From the NCBI GenBank assembly GCA_964530915.1, contig CAZHCK010000002.1, positions 4,161 through 68,160 on the forward strand: 64,000 bases of DNA. The letters run 5' to 3'. A program made the translations under genes and the position numbers. The notes beneath the pieces were generated by a model. That model was given only the letters and a program-made list of their open reading frames with translations, made no database searches and had not been told where the DNA came from. Positions 18,078 to 29,200 of this stretch are shown here, in pieces. This DNA comes from Cloacibacterium sp964530915 (GTDB lineage Bacteria > Bacteroidota > Bacteroidia > Flavobacteriales > Weeksellaceae). Numbering within the stretch: position 1 is the first letter of the stretch; the number at the start of each line of letters is the position of its first letter.

Positions 18078-20000
18078 TTATTTATCTAATTTTTCGAATA
18101 TAGAATTATTGCTGATAAACTCTGGGACGATTTTTTTAAGCAGCTTTACCACTTCTATTTTATCTCTTCTTAACGCAGCTTTTGTAATTTTATTTGCAAG
18201 CGTTTCAATTTTTTCAAACTCCATGTGTGGATCCATAGAAACCATTATTTTTTCGTGATGTGTAGAAAGGTTTTTAGTATCATCACTTAACAATTCCTCA
18301 TACAATTTTTCGCCAGGTCTCAGTCCTGTATATTTTAATTTAATATCGCTTTCAGGTTCAAATCCAGACAGTTTAATCATCTTAATCGCTAAATCCTTTA
18401 TTTTTACAGGAGCTCCCATATCAAAAACGAAAATTTCCCCACCTTTTCCCATGGTTCCAGCTTCTAGAACTAATTCGCAAGCTTCTGGAATGGTCATGAA
18501 ATATCTAACAATTTCTGGGTGTGTAATGGTAACAGGACCTCCTTTTTCAATTTGCTTTTTAAAATGAGGTATCACAGAGCCATTACTTCCTAAAACGTTT
18601 CCAAATCTGGTGGTAATGAATTTGGTGGTGTTTCCTGGCATATCTTGTAAGGCTTGTACTAATAATTCTGCAGCTCGCTTAGAAGCCCCCATTACGTTAG
18701 TAGGATTCACCGCTTTATCCGTAGAAATCATGACAAATCTATTGATATTGTATTTACAAGAAAGTGCTGCTAGATTTTTGGTTCCGAAAACATTTACTAA
18801 AATAGCTTCGTGAGGATTATTTTCTATTAGGGGAACGTGCTTATACGCTGCAGCATGATAGACCATCGAAAAATTATATCTCTCAAAAAGTGGCTCTAAT
18901 CTATGTTTATTAGAAATATCTCCCAAGACAAATTTAAAGTTAATATCTGGATATTTCTCTTCCATTTCCAATTGTATTTCATGCAGAGGAGTTTCTGCTT
19001 GGTCTAAAACTACAATAAGAGAAGGTTTAAATTGCGCGACTTGTCTTACGATTTCACTTCCTATGGAACCAGCACCTCCGGTTACTAAGATTGCTTTTTC
19101 GAAATGACGTTTCATCACTTCTTCATTTTGAATAGAAATAGGTTCTCTATCTAACAAGTCTTCAATTTGAAGATTTCTAATATTGGCTTCAATTTTTTTA
19201 TTGCTGAATTCTTCTACCATTGGTGCTTGAAGAATTTCCAAATCTTTGTCAAGCAAAATATTCACCCATTCTTCAAGTTCTTCCTTGGTTAATCTATCTT
19301 TCAATAACAAAACCCCTTCTAGACCAAGTTGTTCTTTAGTTTTATTAAGGAATTTATCTTGAGTTAAGATTTTAAGCCCTAAAATTTTAGCATATTTAGA
19401 GTCATTTCTTTTGGTTAAGAAACCCGTCAATTCGTATGGTAAATTATCATTATCTAAAATAGCACCTGCCATAGCCACAGAATGGTCGGAGATTCCCAAA
19501 ATCATAATTCTTTTTTTCTGAGTGCTTGCTTTTACATGCTTAATAAAATAAAATGCTTGTTTAACCGCTAATCTAAAGACTAGCAATGCGGTAAAAGATA
19601 TTACAAAATACAGCAGTAAAAGAGGCGTGTAAAATAATTTGGTTTTTGTTAGCCAAAAAGTAGAATACTTTAGCACTAATAAACCTACTACAGTTATAAA
19701 AGACGACCAAAATATTTTTTGAATATCAATAAAAGTAGAATGTCTTATAATGCCCGCAAAGGTTTTGAAGACATACATGAAAATGATGTTTGTACCAATA
19801 ATGACAATATATTTCCATTCTATGGGTAAATATTTTGGAAGAATCGTGATTTTATTTAATATAAAAAAAGCGGTGCCCAATGAAACAAATAAAATACAGA
19901 TATCAATTAAAAACACCATCCAACGTGGAAGGTATCTTAGACTAGAGATTCTGAGGTAATTATCCCCATTGGTCATTTTGTTTTTAGAACTGTTCGGCAT
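18078..20000 (-). CDS. pglF: Membrane UDP-GlcNAc 4,6-dehydratase (PglF/WbpM/CapD family)
   Basis: A 640-residue protein. Four N-terminal membrane helices (about 25-48, 65-85, 95-112, 120-145) lead to a first Rossmann-like domain (MILGISDHSVAMAG). The catalytic SDR domain follows, with GGAGSIGSE and DKAVNPTNVMGASKR, where Met replaces the SDR Tyr as in WbpM and PglF. It forms UDP-4-keto-6-deoxy-GlcNAc. With PglE, PglD and PglC encoded directly upstream it makes UDP-N,N'-diacetylbacillosamine. The gene lies 15 bp after pglE. Confidence 0.94.
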   Translation of the reverse strand: MPNSSKNKMTNGDNYLRISSLRYLPRWMVFLIDICILFVSLGTAFFILNKITILPKYLPIEWKYIVIIGTNIIFMYVFKTFAGIIRHSTFIDIQKIFWSSFITVVGLLVLKYSTFWLTKTKLFYTPLLLLYFVISFTALLVFRLAVKQAFYFIKHVKASTQKKRIMILGISDHSVAMAGAILDNDNLPYELTGFLTKRNDSKYAKILGLKILTQDKFLNKTKEQLGLEGVLLLKDRLTKEELEEWVNILLDKDLEILQAPMVEEFSNKKIEANIRNLQIEDLLDREPISIQNEEVMKRHFEKAILVTGGAGSIGSEIVRQVAQFKPSLIVVLDQAETPLHEIQLEMEEKYPDINFKFVLGDISNKHRLEPLFERYNFSMVYHAAAYKHVPLIENNPHEAILVNVFGTKNLAALSCKYNINRFVMISTDKAVNPTNVMGASKRAAELLVQALQDMPGNTTKFITTRFGNVLGSNGSVIPHFKKQIEKGGPVTITHPEIVRYFMTIPEACELVLEAGTMGKGGEIFVFDMGAPVKIKDLAIKMIKLSGFEPESDIKLKYTGLRPGEKLYEELLSDDTKNLSTHHEKIMVSMDPHMEFEKIETLANKITKAALRRDKIEVVKLLKKIVPEFISNNSIFEKLDK

Positions 20001-20015
20001 AATTTACAAATAGAT

Positions 20016-21158
20016 TTATCCTAACAAATTTTTTATTACCTTATTAATTCTTTCTTTATCGTCGTCTGTAAGATTAGAGCCTGAAGGTAGACACAATCCA
20101 TTATTGAACAGCGTCTCAGCAATATTTGCGCCAAAATACATTTTATTGTCAAAAAGTGGCTGCAAATGCATAGGCTTCCAGAGTGGTCTAGTCTCTATAT
20201 TTTCTTCTGCAAAGGCCAATCTCCAGAACTCTCTGTCTTTATTTCCAGTTTTTTCAGGGTGTATAATAATCGCATTGAGCCAATGATTGGATTGATAATC
20301 TTCTGATGGTTCGGTAAATAGTTCTACTCCTTCTTGATTTTTGAAAATATTTTTATAAAACTCGTGATTAGCTCTTCTCTCTGCTACCCTTTGGTCTATC
20401 ACTTCCATCTGACCTCGGCCAATTCCTGCGCAAACATTGCTTAATCTGTAGTTGTATCCTACAATAGAATGCTGATAATGTGGGGCATCATCTTTGGCTT
20501 GAGTGGAAAGAAAAACTGCTTTTTGTTTATAAATTTCTTCTTTGAGCACTAATGCCCCTCCTCCAGAAGTGGTAATGATTTTATTTCCATTAAAACTCAA
20601 GACAGAGATATCTCCAAATGTTCCACATTTTTGCCCTTTATAAGTGCTTCCTAATGCTTCTGCACTATCTTCGATGATAGGAATATCATATTTTTCTGAA
20701 ATGGCTTTTATTTCTTCTACTTTATACGGCATTCCGTAAAGGCAAACCGTAATAATGGCTTTTGGTTTTTTGCCTTTCTCAATACAAACCTTAATGGCGT
20801 CTTCTACTGCATTAGGGCAAAGATTCCAAGTATCTTTTTCACTATCTACAAAAACGGGTATTCCTCCTAAATAAATAATAGGATTAGCTGAAGCGGCAAA
20901 AGTAAGGGATTGACAAATGACAAAATCATCTTTTTCTACGCCTAACATGGCTAGCGCAAGATGTAGAGCGGCAGTACCTGTAGAGACTACTGCTACATGA
21001 GATTCTTGTCCCAGATAATTTTCTAAGTCTTTTTCGAAGCCATCTACATTTGGTCCTAAAGGAGCAATCCAATTCCCATCAAAAGCTTCTTGAATATATT
21101 TCATTTCATTCCCGCTCATGTGCGGAGAAGAAAGCCAAATTTTTGATTTATTGTTCAC
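20016..21158 (-). CDS. pglE: UDP-4-amino-sugar aminotransferase (PglE-like, DegT/DnrJ/EryC1/StrS)
   Basis: A 380-residue PLP enzyme. The opening IWLSSPHMSGNEMKYIQEAF is characteristic of PglE. Asp164 (IIEDSAEALG) binds the PLP ring nitrogen and Lys193 (SFNGNKIITT) is the Schiff-base lysine. It aminates the C-4 keto group of the PglF product using glutamate. Its start overlaps the end of pglD by 11 bp, indicating one operon. Confidence 0.94.
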   Translation of the reverse strand: MNNKSKIWLSSPHMSGNEMKYIQEAFDGNWIAPLGPNVDGFEKDLENYLGQESHVAVVSTGTAALHLALAMLGVEKDDFVICQSLTFAASANPIIYLGGIPVFVDSEKDTWNLCPNAVEDAIKVCIEKGKKPKAIITVCLYGMPYKVEEIKAISEKYDIPIIEDSAEALGSTYKGQKCGTFGDISVLSFNGNKIITTSGGGALVLKEEIYKQKAVFLSTQAKDDAPHYQHSIVGYNYRLSNVCAGIGRGQMEVIDQRVAERRANHEFYKNIFKNQEGVELFTEPSEDYQSNHWLNAIIIHPEKTGNKDREFWRLAFAEENIETRPLWKPMHLQPLFDNKMYFGANIAETLFNNGLCLPSGSNLTDDDKERINKVIKNLLG

Positions 21159-21771
21159 TTAATTCACTCAATTTAATAATTTTACCCGGGTTTCCTACTA
21201 CTGTGGCTCCTGCAGGGACATCTTTTATAATCACTGCACCAGCTCCTACAATTGCATCTTCACCTATGGTTACCCCTGGGATAATTCTTGCTCCAATTCC
21301 TATCTGCGCACGTTTTTTTATGGTAATATTTCCAGCCAAAGTTACAGAAGGCGAAATATGCACAAAATCTTCAATTACGCAATCATGCTCAATCACAGAT
21401 GCTGTATTGATAATGCAGTGGTTTCCTATCTTCACTTCTGCATTAACACAAACTTGTGGCATCACTACTGTTCCGTCTCCTAATTCTGAGAATCTGGAAA
21501 CAAAAGCACTTCTGTGAATCAAGGTTTCGAAGGCACAAATTCCAGAGAGTTTATTTACAATTTTTTCTCTGGCATTGGCATCTCCTACAGCTACAATTAC
21601 TTTGTGTTTTCTAAGCAATTCTTCTGTAGGTTTGTAAATTTCGAGATGGTGGAAAAAATCTGCAGGAGGATTGTCATCTACCAGATATTCTAATAACATA
21701 TCATTTGATAAAATGATATCGTAAATCACTTTTGCATGACCACCTGCACCGTATAAAACTAGACTATTCAT
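21148..21771 (-). CDS. pglD: UDP-4-amino-sugar N-acetyltransferase (PglD)
   Basis: A 207-residue protein with a PglB_N/PglD Rossmann head (SLVLYGAGGHAKVIYD) and a left-handed beta-helix body with hexapeptide repeats. His129 in VIEHDCVIED matches the catalytic base of PglD enzymes. It N-acetylates the 4-amino group to give UDP-diNAcBac. The ATG at 21771 overlaps pglC by 8 bp and is preferred to a TTG at 21786. Confidence 0.94.
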   Translation of the reverse strand: MNSLVLYGAGGHAKVIYDIILSNDMLLEYLVDDNPPADFFHHLEIYKPTEELLRKHKVIVAVGDANAREKIVNKLSGICAFETLIHRSAFVSRFSELGDGTVVMPQVCVNAEVKIGNHCIINTASVIEHDCVIEDFVHISPSVTLAGNITIKKRAQIGIGARIIPGVTIGEDAIVGAGAVIIKDVPAGATVVGNPGKIIKLSELSEQ

Positions 21772-22369
21772 TTCCTTTAAAAGCAATATTAGTAGCTTCT
21801 CCTTCTCGATTTACCCCTTCTAATTTAAGCACTTTTTTCAAAGTTAAGAACATTATTTGTAAATCAAGCAAAAAACTCATATTTTCTACATACCAAACGT
21901 CAAACATGAATTTTTTTTCCCATTCTACTGCATTTCTTCCATTGATTTGTGCCCAACCAGTAATGCCTGGTTTTATGAGATGTCTTTTCTTTTGAAAATC
22001 ATTATAAAGAAGCAGGTATTCTGGGAGTAATGGTCTAGGTCCTATGAGACTCATGTTTCCTAGGAGAACATTGATGAGTTGTGGGATTTCGTCTAAAGAA
22101 GTTTTTCTTACTAATTTACCAATGCTGGTTAATCGTTCTTCATCTGGTAAGAGATTCCCTTGAGCATCTCTTTTATCGTTCATAGTTCTGAACTTGATAA
22201 TTTTAAAAATTTCCTCGTTTTTTCCGGGTCTATTTTGTAGAAAAAAAACTTTTCCTCTATTGGCAAACAATAAAGCGATAAATACTATCAGAAAAATAGG
22301 ACTCGTAACGATTATTCCTAATAATGACAGCACAAAATCTGATAAAGGTTTGAAAAAAATTTTATACAT
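21764..22369 (-). CDS. pglC: Initiating phosphoglycosyl transferase (PglC-like, monotopic)
   Basis: A 201-residue bacterial sugar transferase. The N-terminal re-entrant membrane helix (about 12-36) is followed by NRPGKNEEIFKIIKFRTM. The catalytic pair is Asp93-Glu94 in SLDEIPQL, then LIGPRPLLPEY. The minimal PglC length, with no extra membrane domain, and the neighbouring pglD-E-F predict transfer of phospho-diNAcBac to undecaprenyl phosphate, the first step of glycan assembly. The ATG at 22369 is chosen over a TTG at 22381. TAAATTTG at 22386-22379 resembles a -7 element but would leave almost no leader. Confidence 0.93.
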   Translation of the reverse strand: MYKIFFKPLSDFVLSLLGIIVTSPIFLIVFIALLFANRGKVFFLQNRPGKNEEIFKIIKFRTMNDKRDAQGNLLPDEERLTSIGKLVRKTSLDEIPQLINVLLGNMSLIGPRPLLPEYLLLYNDFQKKRHLIKPGITGWAQINGRNAVEWEKKFMFDVWYVENMSFLLDLQIMFLTLKKVLKLEGVNREGEATNIAFKGNE

Positions 22370-22426
22370 AACAACCCACAAATTTACTTTTTTTTTTCAG
22401 GGAATGGTTATTTTTTTAACATTTTT

Positions 22427-22891
22427 TTAAGACTGAAATTGATTCACAATTTCTTCGTATTCATAACCTTTTGACATCAAGAATTTTATCAATTTTTGTT
22501 TTCTTTGATAATCTTTCAATCCTTTGTAAGTGGGTAATAGTTTTTCGATAAAATCACGAATGGTATCTTGATAGTCACGTTCATCTATTTCTGAAAAAGA
22601 TTTGGCAATGAGTTTATCCGAAATTCCTTTGAGACGGAGTTGTTGCTTGATTTTATTTTTTCCCCATTTTTTGATATAGAATTTTCCTCGTGTAAAACTT
22701 TTGGCAAAGCGTTCTTCGTTTAGGAAGTTCTCTTTTATGAGATAGAGGATTATTTCTTCTTTTGCTTCAGGAATCAGGACAAATTCTTTCATTTTTTGTT
22801 CTACTTCTGCATGACATCTGTCTTGGTAGACACAAAAACTGACTAATTTTTGCTTAATTTCTTGAAAGGGAAAAAGTTTTTTTTCTTGCAT
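22427..22891 (-). CDS. recX: Regulatory protein RecX
   Basis: A 154-residue all-helical protein made of RecX-type three-helix repeats: CVYQDRCHAEVEQKM, LIKENFLNEERFAKSFTRGK, KIKQQLRLKGISDKLIAKSF and LIKFLMSKGYEYEEI. RecX binds RecA filaments and modulates recombination. recA is not adjacent. The gene lies 57 bp upstream of pglC with no terminator between them, so it may head or be read into the glycan operon. Confidence 0.9.
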   Translation of the reverse strand: MQEKKLFPFQEIKQKLVSFCVYQDRCHAEVEQKMKEFVLIPEAKEEIILYLIKENFLNEERFAKSFTRGKFYIKKWGKNKIKQQLRLKGISDKLIAKSFSEIDERDYQDTIRDFIEKLLPTYKGLKDYQRKQKLIKFLMSKGYEYEEIVNQFQS

Positions 22892-22903
22892 ATTTACAAA
22901 AAT

Positions 22904-22933
22904 AAAAAACCGAAATTAATCTTTCGGTTTTTT
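22904..22933 (-). terminator. Intrinsic terminator after the T9SS protein/94-residue protein unit
   Basis: A perfect 12-bp stem (22904-22915 pairs with 22922-22933; core AACCGAAA/TTTCGGTT) with a 6-nt loop and A/T runs on both sides. It lies between the stop of the 94-residue gene and the recX start, and should end transcription from the secreted-protein unit. Confidence 0.8.
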
Positions 22934-22944
22934 AAAAATTTATT

Positions 22945-23229
22945 TTACGATTTTACGATTTTACGATTTTTCATTTTGTACTGATAAACCATTATGACTG
23001 ATGCTGAAATTGCCAAAACTGGTAAATAATCATCAATAGGAATTTCTTCATCTCCAGGTGGGTTACCTGCAGCATCTTGCTCCCCGCCAACTCCTCCTAA
23101 TGCGCTTCCTCCGTTTGTGGTTCCTGTAGCGACATTTTCTGACTGTTGAAATCTATTTTCTTCTGTTTCTTGAGCCTTCACCAAAAACATAGTCAACAAA
23201 AGAAATAGGCTTGAAATTAATGCTTTCAT
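22945..23229 (-). CDS. Small secreted/membrane protein downstream of a T9SS cargo gene, function unknown
   Basis: A 94-residue protein with a signal peptide (MKALISSLFLLLTMFLVKAQ). A Gly/Asn-rich linker (GGSALGGVGGE) leads to GDEEIPIDDYLPVLAISA, where the IDDY motif precedes a membrane helix, and a basic tail. Small proteins of this Gly/Pro-Asp-Asp-Tyr type often accompany T9SS cargo genes in flavobacteria (from memory, not checked). It begins immediately after the stop of the 2259-residue gene and should share its mRNA. The tail is encoded by a short tandem repeat of TTTTACGA-like units (about 22941-22970). Confidence 0.65.
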   Translation of the reverse strand: MKALISSLFLLLTMFLVKAQETEENRFQQSENVATGTTNGGSALGGVGGEQDAAGNPPGDEEIPIDDYLPVLAISASVIMVYQYKMKNRKIVKS

Positions 23230-26200
23230 TTACTTTGATATTATTTTTTTATTGATCATTTCATCAGCAAATATAATGCTAAAAATATTAGTACCTGTAC
23301 TTAAAATCGATTTTTCTACTAATAATTGTTTTTTTCTAGCCTCTATGGTTTTCAAAAGTTTGCCCGAAATATCATAAATTTTTACTTGATCAAAGGTTTT
23401 ATCCGCTTTTACTACATAATGATTTTCTGTTTCATAAATAAGCAATCCGTATTTGTTATTTTCGTTTGTGCCTAAAATTCTATTAAGCATATTGTATACA
23501 ATTTCAAATCGGTCTGTGCTTTCTCCTTTTTCTGCAGAGAAGGTATAAGATTCTTTTTGTAAATTGATCAAAATATCTTCTTTTTTATCGTGTAGATAAA
23601 TAGGTTGTCCGTTTGCAAATTCTCCTTCTTTTTTCGCTATGGAAATGGTATGCTTACCCGTTTCATAAAATATTGCACCTAGAGCTACTTTATCATTTTC
23701 ATTAAATGGATATTTTCTTCCTTGAATCGCTAATTTTTTATTTTTCAATATTGAGTAAAAAGCATCTGCTCCTTCTACTAGAAGTGGCGAGTCATAATCT
23801 AGTTCAAAATTATTTGTTCCCCCTTTTACATAGCCTATTAGAATAGGATTTACAAAGTTAAGAGGTGTTTTGAGTTCTAGCCAGAATCTGTCTTTTTTAT
23901 TATTTATTTGTCTATTAAAGAAGTTACCCGAATTATCTTTAGATCTCATGGAATTATTGAACAATAGGTTTCCGGGTGTATGAGCTTTTACAATGAATCC
24001 TTGACCTACTTTTATGATATTGTTAGGGATTTTACATGTAGGGCAGTTGGTACTAGTCCCTACTGTATCATTGTTCCCACTACCATTAAAACCATAAGGT
24101 GCAGCTAAACCTCCTGTTCCTGAATAAACTGCATAATTATTGATACTTCCTGTTTTAGGATATTGATTCCCTTGCATTTCTGGATTAGGGTTCACGTTAG
24201 TCCAAAAATAAGCTACTTTCTGAATCACACCAGAGTTGGCTGCAAAAAGTAAATCAAAATCAATATTTGAAGGATATGGATTAGCAACAAGGTTATACCC
24301 TCTATCCGTTCCTGAAGAAGCTAATGGTACGCTAAAGCTTCCATTATGTGGCTGACCATTATAAGAGCCATAGAAAGGAGCTACTGTAGAGGGAGCAGAA
24401 TTGCTTGCTCTAATGGCGTAGCCTATTCCTCTTTGGAACGTATTGGTTGTAGGATTTATGGAATAGAAAAAATCATCTGACTCATTGTAGGTGTAAAATC
24501 TAGTATTGAGTGTACCTGGAGAGAAGGATTTCAAATTTTGATTGGTAACAGGACTGCCCCAATAATTATAATCTAATCTCTTTAACTCTGCATTTCTTTT
24601 TACAGTAATGTTATTTCCTGTATAAATGCCATCTCTTTGTATAAAATTCCCATCATTTTCTACGGTAAGATTTCCATTATTTGTTACATTTCCTACCACT
24701 TCTACAAAATTTCCACTGGTATTAATGGTTAATGTTTTATTAGCATTAATAGTTAAAGTACCATCCATGATTAAATCATTAGACACTGCGGTATCAAAAT
24801 TATTTCCTAATACTACGTTTCCAAAAGTTTCAACATTGCTATGGTTATTGTTATTGATTACTTGTGTAGCACTTCCTAAGAAATGTACTGTACTTTGTCC
24901 TTGTAAAAAATTAGCTTCTCCAGCATTATTGGTCCAGTTTCCATAGAGATAGATTTGTCCGTCTTGTGTAGTGGCATTGCTATCGTCCATATCTAAAGTT
25001 CCCCCAGCATTTAAAGTTAAATTACCATATACTTCTAATTTATTGTTAGAACTCGCTTCTATGGTCAGTGATTTATCTATGGTTAAATTTAGGACTCTGG
25101 CAATATCTCCATATAAGTCAGAATCTGCTGCAGTGTAGTCAATTACTGCATTATTAGCCACTGTAGCATTGAAGGTTACATTGGTATTTTGATCTGGTAC
25201 TACCAATGTATCCCAGTTAGAACAATCAAACCAGTTTGTATTATTCGTACCATTCCATTTTCCATTAGAATGTGCATGTGTAGCAATAGTTAACTGAGGA
25301 CAACCTGCACTACCTATATAATTAAATCCCCCTGCGTCATAGGAAGAACTATCTGCATAAGTTGTCCAATTAGCAGTTTGGTTAATTAATGCAATCCAAT
25401 CTAATTGATCATTGTTAGTACTCGATGTAAAATTTTGCAAATTAAATTTCACTCTTCCAGGTCCAGTAGGTGCAATAGTAGTAAAACACTTACTATTAGG
25501 GTAGATAGTAGACCATTTAGTATCTCCCGTGTCTCCTCCTGGTAAAGCATTCCACCCACTTTCCGTCCAACCGTAAAGCACATTTCCAGTATAAGTTGAG
25601 TGATGCGTAGTACTATTCGTCCAAGCTCCGCCTTGCATAATCCACATATCATCATCTTCATTTAAATCAAATCCTGACCCGCCAAGTACCGCACTCTTTG
25701 TCCAATTATTATCTATTGCTCCACATGTATAAATATTATACTGACTTCCTAAAAGTACATTTCCTGAAGAAGACTGATATACAATCAACGACCCTTTTGG
25801 TAGAACCGTATTAGTTCTCGTTATCTCAATTACTCCTTCTGTTCCCCCCCATTCATTGGCAAACTGTCTTTCATATCCATTGTCCGTAATATAGATTTTA
25901 GTTCCAGGAGTAATATCTTTAAATGCTACAAAAGCAATTTGATCTAATCCACTACCATCATAATTAGTATTTACAGCAAGAATTGCTAAGTCACCAGTAG
26001 ATAAACTGGTAGAAGTGACAATATCAAACAATGAACTGGTTTTAGTAAATGCTCCAGAGGTTGCCGTTAATTGTCTTCCTGTAGCTGTTACTGTATGAAT
26101 AATAGAACCAAGTGAAACACTTCCTGCTACAAAAGTTCCAGAAACGGCAACGGCAAGTGTTCCTGTACTGGTAACAGTAATTGCAGAAACATAATCTTTA

Positions 26201-29200
26201 TCTTTATTCCCATTAGCATCAGTAGCATAGATAATTACTGGTGCCATAGCATCATTAACTACTGTAGTTGTGGCATTTTGAATATATCTTAATTCTGTTG
26301 CTATTACTTGAATCACATTGCTTGCATTCGCTGAAGTTATTGCAGAAAAAGCTGTTTTTCCTGAACCAGTTGCCAAGAAAGTAGCATTAGCATTAGACAA
26401 ACTAAATCCAAAATCTTCTCCGTCAAAAGCATCTGGCCCTATGGTATTTTTAAGTGATAATCTTAAAGACAATACTTTTTGTGAATTATCTGGAACCGAA
26501 TAATTTAATCCTGTAAACTGGATTTGATTTGAAGTAATTACTCCATCTGCAATTTTGGTGGTTCCATCGAATAAAGCCACTGCTTTAATCGCATCCGTCC
26601 AAGTTCCTACTTCGTTTCCTGCACTTTGTGCCAAAGTTATTCCATCAAGAATAGAAGGCAACGCATCCGAATCCGTCAAATCTGCACCTCCATCTCTTAT
26701 GCCTATTTGCCATACTTGTACACCATCAGAAGTGGTAGCCAGTGGAGAATCATTTTCTAAAGAAGAAATAGAAGCTGCTTCAGAAGAAGCCACTGCAATA
26801 ATATCTGTTTCCGCAGAGTTAGTACCTAACCCTGTAATATTAAAGTTATAAGGATTTTCATTACTGTCATCATTAGCTATGGTGATGGTGGCGGTTCTGG
26901 TTCCTGCAGCCGAAGGATCAAAAGTAATACTGAAAGTAGTAGAACCCGCCGCTGCAATAGGAGTGGTAGGTACAGCCGTAACCGTAAAATCTGCAGCATT
27001 GGTTCCAGAAATTACAATATATGGACTTGCTCCTGTAAGATTAAGTGCAGCCGTTCCTATATTCTCTATGGTAAAAGTTCTGGTTAGAGTTCCTGTACTT
27101 ACATCTACCGTACCAAAATCTGTATGGTCTGACGTTGCTGGTGTAGAATCACCGTCTATAATAGATACTCCATTTCCTTTTACATCCATTTCTGGTAAAG
27201 AAGTGGTACATGCATTGGTATGAGAGCCTAAATTAGAAACATCATCTATTGGATACGACGTCCATTCTGTAGCTGGATTGAAAGCATCTGCACCATTAGA
27301 ATCTCCTATTTGTACTGAGAAGTTTCTTACTAACGTTTCATCTAAAGTAGAAACACCACCAGAAACCCATTGTGTACCTGGATCTGTTCCTATTTGTCCT
27401 ATTACATCAATATTTTTAGTCTCTGAAATTTTATACAAAGAAATTGCATCATCTCCATTGAAAGTCATCATACTACTTGTACTTTGCAAATCTGCCTTTG
27501 CCAAAATAGTAGCTGATGAACTACTATTAGCAACTACATAAGTTCCGTATGCAGGTATAGAACCTGATAAAACTATTGTATAAGCAGCTGTAGTAGTTGA
27601 AGATCCATTATTATATTGTCTAAGTTCATAATCTGATAAATTAATTGCACTCGCAGTAGGATTATAAATTTCTATTGCTTTATTATTGCCACTTCCTTCT
27701 AAATATTCAGAAATAAATAAATCTGTACATGGAGCAACAGAAACCGTAGCTCTCAGTGCAAAATCATAGGCTGCTTCATTAGCATCTGTATTATTGATGG
27801 TGACTGTATCTGTAAATGTTCCTGAGTTGGCACTGTTAAAAGTTACAGTAAATGTAGCAGAACTTCCTGCATTTATTGTTGCTGGCAACGTAATGCCACC
27901 TACGGTAAATTTGGTTCCCGTAGTCATGTTGATACTCGAAACAGTCAATGCTCCAGTACCAGTATTTTGTATGGTAAATGTTTTTACTACATTGGAAGAA
28001 GCTGTAGTGGTTCCGAAATCCGTATCATCTGCAGTCGTTGGTGTAGTATCTCCATCTGAAATATTGGTCGAATTTCCCTGTACATTAATTTCTGGAGCTG
28101 TAACTGTAAGTGTACCACTTACGTTGGTGGTACCATCCCAAGCTCCTCCTGTATTCGGAGCACCAGCATGACCTCCATAGAAATATTCTGTACTCCCTGA
28201 TTTTTGGTAACGCGTCACGTAGTAATAAGTTCCTGCAGGTCTACCTGTTCCTATTTCTGCAGAATACTCATCATTACTAGTATTTGAAAAAGAAGTATTT
28301 CTAGTGGCTGCAACCCAAGTCCAACCGCCTGATGTAGGTGCTACATTAGCAGTATTATAACCAATCCAAGCAGTAATACCTGCATGAGAATTTGCATCTC
28401 CTGTTACGTTAGGTTCGTGAACCTGAGAATAGACGGTATAAGATGATCCAGTGAGGATAGTCCCAGAAATTGGTGATTGAATATTTGCCCAATCTACTTT
28501 ATTAGAAACTACAGATAATGAAGCACTACTGCTCCAAGTTCCCCAATTGCTACCCAAATAACGCCATTCTGTACTTCCTGCTTTTTTTACTCTGGCTGCA
28601 ATATAATAAGTTCCTAATGCTAAATTATTGGGTAATGTAAAACTATAACGGTCATTATTACCCGCATCTGATTGAGTAACACCAGTAGAAGTCCACAATA
28701 GTGCAGACCATGTAGAAGGGTTACTGTCTGTACCTGAAACGTATGCAAATTCTACGGTTTGATTGGCTGCGTTATATGTAACATCTGTAAGACCTGGTTC
28801 ATAAATTTCTACCGTTGCAGTACTAGATGTTCCTTCTGGTACTGATGCTGGTGAAACGGTAACTTGCCCTGCATCTACTACATTAGAATTTACGGTAAGT
28901 ACACCGCTATCATTGTTCCAAACGCCAGCTGTACCACCATAGAGATATGCGCCTGTATTAATTTTATAACGATATGCGTAATAATAAGTTCCCGGAATGA
29001 GACCAGAACCTAAATTGGCTACAAACTCATCATTATCTCCTACTTGTGTATTAAATGAGGCTAAAGACCAATTGCTCCAAGTATTAGGATTGGTATTGGT
29101 AGTACTGTATCCTAGTTCTGCAGTAACACCAGCTCCTTGACCTGCTGCTTCTGTAATAGTAGGTTCATAGACTTGTCCGTAAACTGCCACCGTACTGCCT

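Noticed and set aside
26555..28171. Long plus-strand frames antisense to the 2259-residue gene (for example 26879-27223 and 27794-28171)
   Set aside because: They are hydrophobic-looking reverse readings of Thr/Ser/Val-rich repeats, with no promoter or start signal. They are shadows of the real gene.
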